Below, piece by piece: positions 7,306-9,497 of a stretch of 9,497 bases of DNA. Each line of letters starts with the position of its first letter. Position 1 is the stretch's first letter. This stretch comes from an uncultured Porphyromonadaceae bacterium (GTDB lineage: Bacteria; Bacteroidota; Bacteroidia; Bacteroidales; Muribaculaceae): assembly GCA_905212215.1 (NCBI GenBank), contig CAJMDR010000050.1, forward strand, positions 1-9,497, given 5' to 3'. Position numbers and translations under genes: made by a program. Below the pieces are notes generated by a model, which made no database searches, was not told the origin of the DNA, and was given only the letters and a program-made list of their open reading frames with translations.

Positions 7306-7809
7306 TCAGTTGGTTTGGTTAATTAATCTCATGCTTTGTTTTTCCGCTTCCTGCGCATTGCTTACGGTCTTGTTCAGCAACTCCATGCAAAGTTTCTGTG
7401 TCTCGGCAGCTTTCTTTTCCGCCTCTTCAGGAGGGAGGCAACGGCCATTGGAATAAACTTCGATGCAAGTGTTGCTATGCGTGGTTATCTCATCTCCGGG
7501 AATTGTGAAGTGCAAGGCAATTCCTATAATCAATGCTATGCACGCTACCGCCTCAATCCAGCGGAATCGTAATTTCCAGAAGCGGTTATGCTTAGGCTTC
7601 AAGGGCGCTTCCTCGGCAAGAATAGAGGTAAGCTTCATGGTCTCGCGCACCTCGTCTAATATTGGAGAGTGGGGCACGGAAGCATCGTCTTCTGATAGCA
7701 AAACCAGTTCCAGTTCCTTTTCCTGAAACTTGCTCAGTCTACATTCCAGAAAAGCCTGCGCAAGAGCTTCAAGTTCCTCAAGGGTGAATTTATCTGCTTC
7801 TGAATTCAT
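7306..7809 (-). CDS. Probable membrane-bound anti-sigma factor, single-span
   Basis: The protein has 167 residues. Residues 1-75 are cytoplasmic and mostly predicted helical, with an FLECRLSKFQEKELELVLLS segment (about 20-39) like the N-terminal region of FecR-type anti-sigma proteins. A single hydrophobic span covers about 84-103 (EAVACIALIIGIALHF), with positive charges before it (KPKHNRFWKLRFR), giving an N-in orientation. About 64 residues remain outside, with Cys at 115, 124 and 141 and a charged, probably coiled-coil helix at about 127-165. It has no recognisable large FecR sensor domain and no zinc-binding HxxxCxxC motif, so it is a minimal type. The start codon overlaps the sigma stop (ATGA, 7806-7809), indicating translational coupling, as expected for a sigma/anti-sigma pair kept near equal amounts. 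The anti-sigma role rests on topology and position, not on a diagnostic motif. Confidence 0.75.
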   Translation of the reverse strand: MNSEADKFTLEELEALAQAFLECRLSKFQEKELELVLLSEDDASVPHSPILDEVRETMKLTSILAEEAPLKPKHNRFWKLRFRWIEAVACIALIIGIALHFTIPGDEITTHSNTCIEVYSNGRCLPPEEAEKKAAETQKLCMELLNKTVSNAQEAEKQSMRLINQTN

Positions 7810-8279
7810 GGCTTCAATTGTTTGTATTTATCACGGAGAATCTTGCGTGCCCGGCACATGTGCATTCTCACAGCTTCTACGCTGAGACCCATGTGTTCGG
7901 CTATCTCTTCATATTCCATCTCCTCATACACCGACAGACGGAATACTTCGTGTTGATATGGTGAAAGATGCTTCTGCAACTCTGATTTCAACCGTTCGAC
8001 ATCTATGTTGTCTACGGACTCTGCAGGGATGTCGAGCGCATCAAGATTCTGTGTGGGTCTTCTCCTTTTAATCTTGTTGAGGCAGACATTCTTGAGAACG
8101 GCGAACAGTTTGAACCGAGTCTCATCGGAGGTCTGAGGCAAGTCCTTTGTCCACAGATTGCAGAAAGTATCCTGCACTGCATCTTCCGCCTCCATTTCGT
8201 CCTGCAGCATCCTGCCGGCTACCCTGTGGAGTTTCTTTTGCAGTTCACAAAAAGTGTCTGTGAGCAAATCGTTTCCCAT
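7806..8279 (-). CDS. ECF-family RNA polymerase sigma-70 factor
   Basis: From the ATG at 8279 the product is 157 residues, typical for an ECF sigma factor with only regions 2 and 4. Region 2 lies at about 5-72, with the conserved AEDAVQDTFCNLW (31-43) and a basic KNVCLNKIKRRR end. Region 4 lies at about 97-150, with SPYQHEVFRLSVYEEMEYEEIA leading into the helix-turn-helix GLSVEAVRMHMCRARKIL. It should direct RNA polymerase to a small regulon, probably including this operon. The frame continues upstream to an ATG at 8345, which would add 22 residues (MSITQNYVPA...). I chose 8279 because family members usually start just before the LLTDTFCELQKKL segment, and because the longer form would leave only 12 bp to the divergent gene and place that gene's likely promoter inside the coding sequence. 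The gene overlaps the anti-sigma gene by 4 bp. Confidence 0.93.
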   Translation of the reverse strand: MGNDLLTDTFCELQKKLHRVAGRMLQDEMEAEDAVQDTFCNLWTKDLPQTSDETRFKLFAVLKNVCLNKIKRRRPTQNLDALDIPAESVDNIDVERLKSELQKHLSPYQHEVFRLSVYEEMEYEEIAEHMGLSVEAVRMHMCRARKILRDKYKQLKP

Positions 8280-8325
8280 ACATTTATAAGACAACTCTTC
8301 ACTGCAAAACGTAACAGCAGGAACG

Positions 8326-8333
8326 TAATTTTG
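8326..8333 (+). promoter_or_regulatory. Candidate Bacteroidetes -7 promoter element for the DUF3943 gene
   Basis: TAATTTTG matches the Bacteroidetes primary-sigma -7 consensus TAnnTTTG exactly and ends 24 bp before the ATG at 8358, a suitable distance. No TTTG is present at the expected -33 position (about 8301-8306), so the call is tentative. On the opposite strand of this divergent gap a near-match (TACGTTTTG, complement of 8305-8313) could serve the sigma operon, also without a clear -33 element. Confidence 0.35.
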
Positions 8334-8357
8334 AGTGATGGACATCGTTATTTCTGT

Positions 8358-9497
8358 ATGAACTACTACATATTGGCGATAGCTTTATTGGTTTGCACCT
8401 TCAGTATAAGTGCGAAGTCCGGGATGGCAGATTCTGTAATCACACAGAATCCCGGTAAAGAAATAGACTCAGATGTGAGGGAAATATCCAACCGTCATTT
8501 AGTGGCTGAGCCTCTGTTGTCTGACAGTGTTGATGTACGGTTACATGAACATAAGAATTTCTGGCGGGCTGCCATAGAGACCGCAGGGTTCAACATCGGT
8601 CTCTGGGCTTTTGACAGATATATTCAGAAAGGTCATTTTGCCTATATTTCGTGGAACAGTATAAAAGAGAATTTCAAACATGGATTTGAATGGGACAATG
8701 ATCACCTATCCACCAATATGTTCGCGCATCCTTATAATGGCTCTATTTTCTTTAATGCCGGACGTTCCAATGGCTATAATTTCTGGCAGTCGGAGTTGTT
8801 TGCTATCGGAGGAAGCGCCATGTGGGAGATGTTTATGGAATGTGAATATCCCTCCACAAACGATATCATAGCAACGCCAATAGGTGGTGCGGCATTGGGA
8901 GAGGTACTTTATCGTACTTCTGACCTTATCCTTGATGATCGTAGTGGAGGAGCGGAACGATTCGGAAGGGAATTAGCATCATTTATTGTCAATCCTATGA
9001 AAGGGATAAACAGACTCATTACGGGAGCGGCATGGAAAAGACGTTCTTCTTCCGGGAGACGCTTCGGAATACCACCTATCAGTGTCGAGCTGTCATTGGG
9101 AGGACGTTATCTTTCCATGATAGCGGGCGATGAAGGGTGTCGCGCAGGTTTGTCTGCAGAAATAAACATTGAATATGGCGACAGATATGCAGCAGACACC
9201 AAGGCTCCGTATGATTATTTCTCTTTCCTGCTGGAGTTGCAGGCTATTAAATCACAACCGCTGCTGAGCAGAGTGGAAATTATGGGGCGGCTTCTTTCTG
9301 CAAGTTTAGCGGACAAAAAGAATATCAATGTCAACCTCGGGCTATATCAGCATTTTGATTATTTCGATTCCGATACCATCAGACCTGATAGAAAGGAGCT
9401 TTACTTTCCTTGTTCCGTGCCCTACAAATTAGGTACTCCGGCATCAGTGGGCGGCGGTGTCATGTTCAGGTATATGCCTTCCAAGGCAGCGGTATTA
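8358..9497 (+). CDS. DUF3943 domain-containing exported protein, 3' end beyond the window
   Basis: The frame is open from the ATG at 8358 to the last base of the window, giving 380 residues without a stop, so the gene is partial at its 3' end. Residues 1-19 form a signal peptide (ILAIALLVCTFSISA). After a variable linker, residues about 68-225 carry the DUF3943 pattern: NFWRAAIETAGFN, EWDNDHLSTNMFAHPYNG (111-128), FFNAGRSNGYNFWQSELFA, GSAMWEMFMECEYPSTND (152-169), and ATPIGGAALGE. The region from about 240 onward has alternating strands (SVELSLGGRYL, AGLSAEINIEYGD, NVNLGLYQHFDYF) that look like an outer-membrane beta-barrel. The family's function is unknown to me; an outer-membrane location is inferred. 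The gene is divergent from the ECF sigma operon with a 78-bp gap, which allows shared regulation but does not prove it. Confidence 0.88.
   Translation, partial: MNYYILAIALLVCTFSISAKSGMADSVITQNPGKEIDSDVREISNRHLVAEPLLSDSVDVRLHEHKNFWRAAIETAGFNIGLWAFDRYIQKGHFAYISWNSIKENFKHGFEWDNDHLSTNMFAHPYNGSIFFNAGRSNGYNFWQSELFAIGGSAMWEMFMECEYPSTNDIIATPIGGAALGEVLYRTSDLILDDRSGGAERFGRELASFIVNPMKGINRLITGAAWKRRSSSGRRFGIPPISVELSLGGRYLSMIAGDEGCRAGLSAEINIEYGDRYAADTKAPYDYFSFLLELQAIKSQPLLSRVEIMGRLLSASLADKKNINVNLGLYQHFDYFDSDTIRPDRKELYFPCSVPYKLGTPASVGGGVMFRYMPSKAAVL

Overview
The window reads as chromosomal DNA of a gut-type member of the order Bacteroidales. The family is inferred: the mid-range GC and the very large fibronectin/jelly-roll secreted protein would suit Muribaculaceae or Prevotellaceae, but sequence alone does not settle it. 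The supporting signs are a type IX secretion-like C-terminal domain, a plug-plus-barrel outer-membrane protein ending in an 'ATYTFGYGKKI' strand, a DUF3943 protein, and a compact ECF sigma/anti-sigma pair.

Left part (1-4573, plus strand): one very large modular surface or secreted protein gene, with a propeller-like N-terminus, several fibronectin type III (FN3) modules, jelly-roll/choice-of-anchor-J modules and a C-terminal sorting domain. It is broken by an in-frame TAG at 3770-3772. The same frame continues for 266 codons to 4573 and completes the domain cut by the stop. The 5' end also looks damaged or incomplete: no signal peptide is encoded, yet the frame stays open and protein-like from 47 to 160, behind stops at 11 and 44.

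Middle (4574-4744): the gap between two convergent genes. It holds a strong stem-loop terminator with a T-run for the plus-strand gene, followed directly by eight copies of a degenerate 9-bp repeat (consensus TTTAAGGRR).

Right-centre (4745-8279, minus strand): a four-gene unit read right to left. It encodes an ECF sigma factor, a single-span membrane protein that is probably its anti-sigma factor (4-bp ATGA overlap), a small exported protein of unknown function (5-bp gap) and a TonB-dependent-receptor-like outer-membrane protein (75-bp gap containing a perfect 8-bp inverted repeat). The layout suggests an envelope-responsive regulon that controls its own outer-membrane protein. It differs from the FecI/FecR/FecA pattern: the receptor has no N-terminal signalling domain and the anti-sigma protein has only a short periplasmic tail.

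Right end (8358-9497, plus strand): a divergent gene for an exported DUF3943 protein, cut by the window end. The 78-bp divergent gap carries a Bacteroidetes-type -7 match.

No tRNA, rRNA, CRISPR array, insertion sequence or phage gene was recognised.
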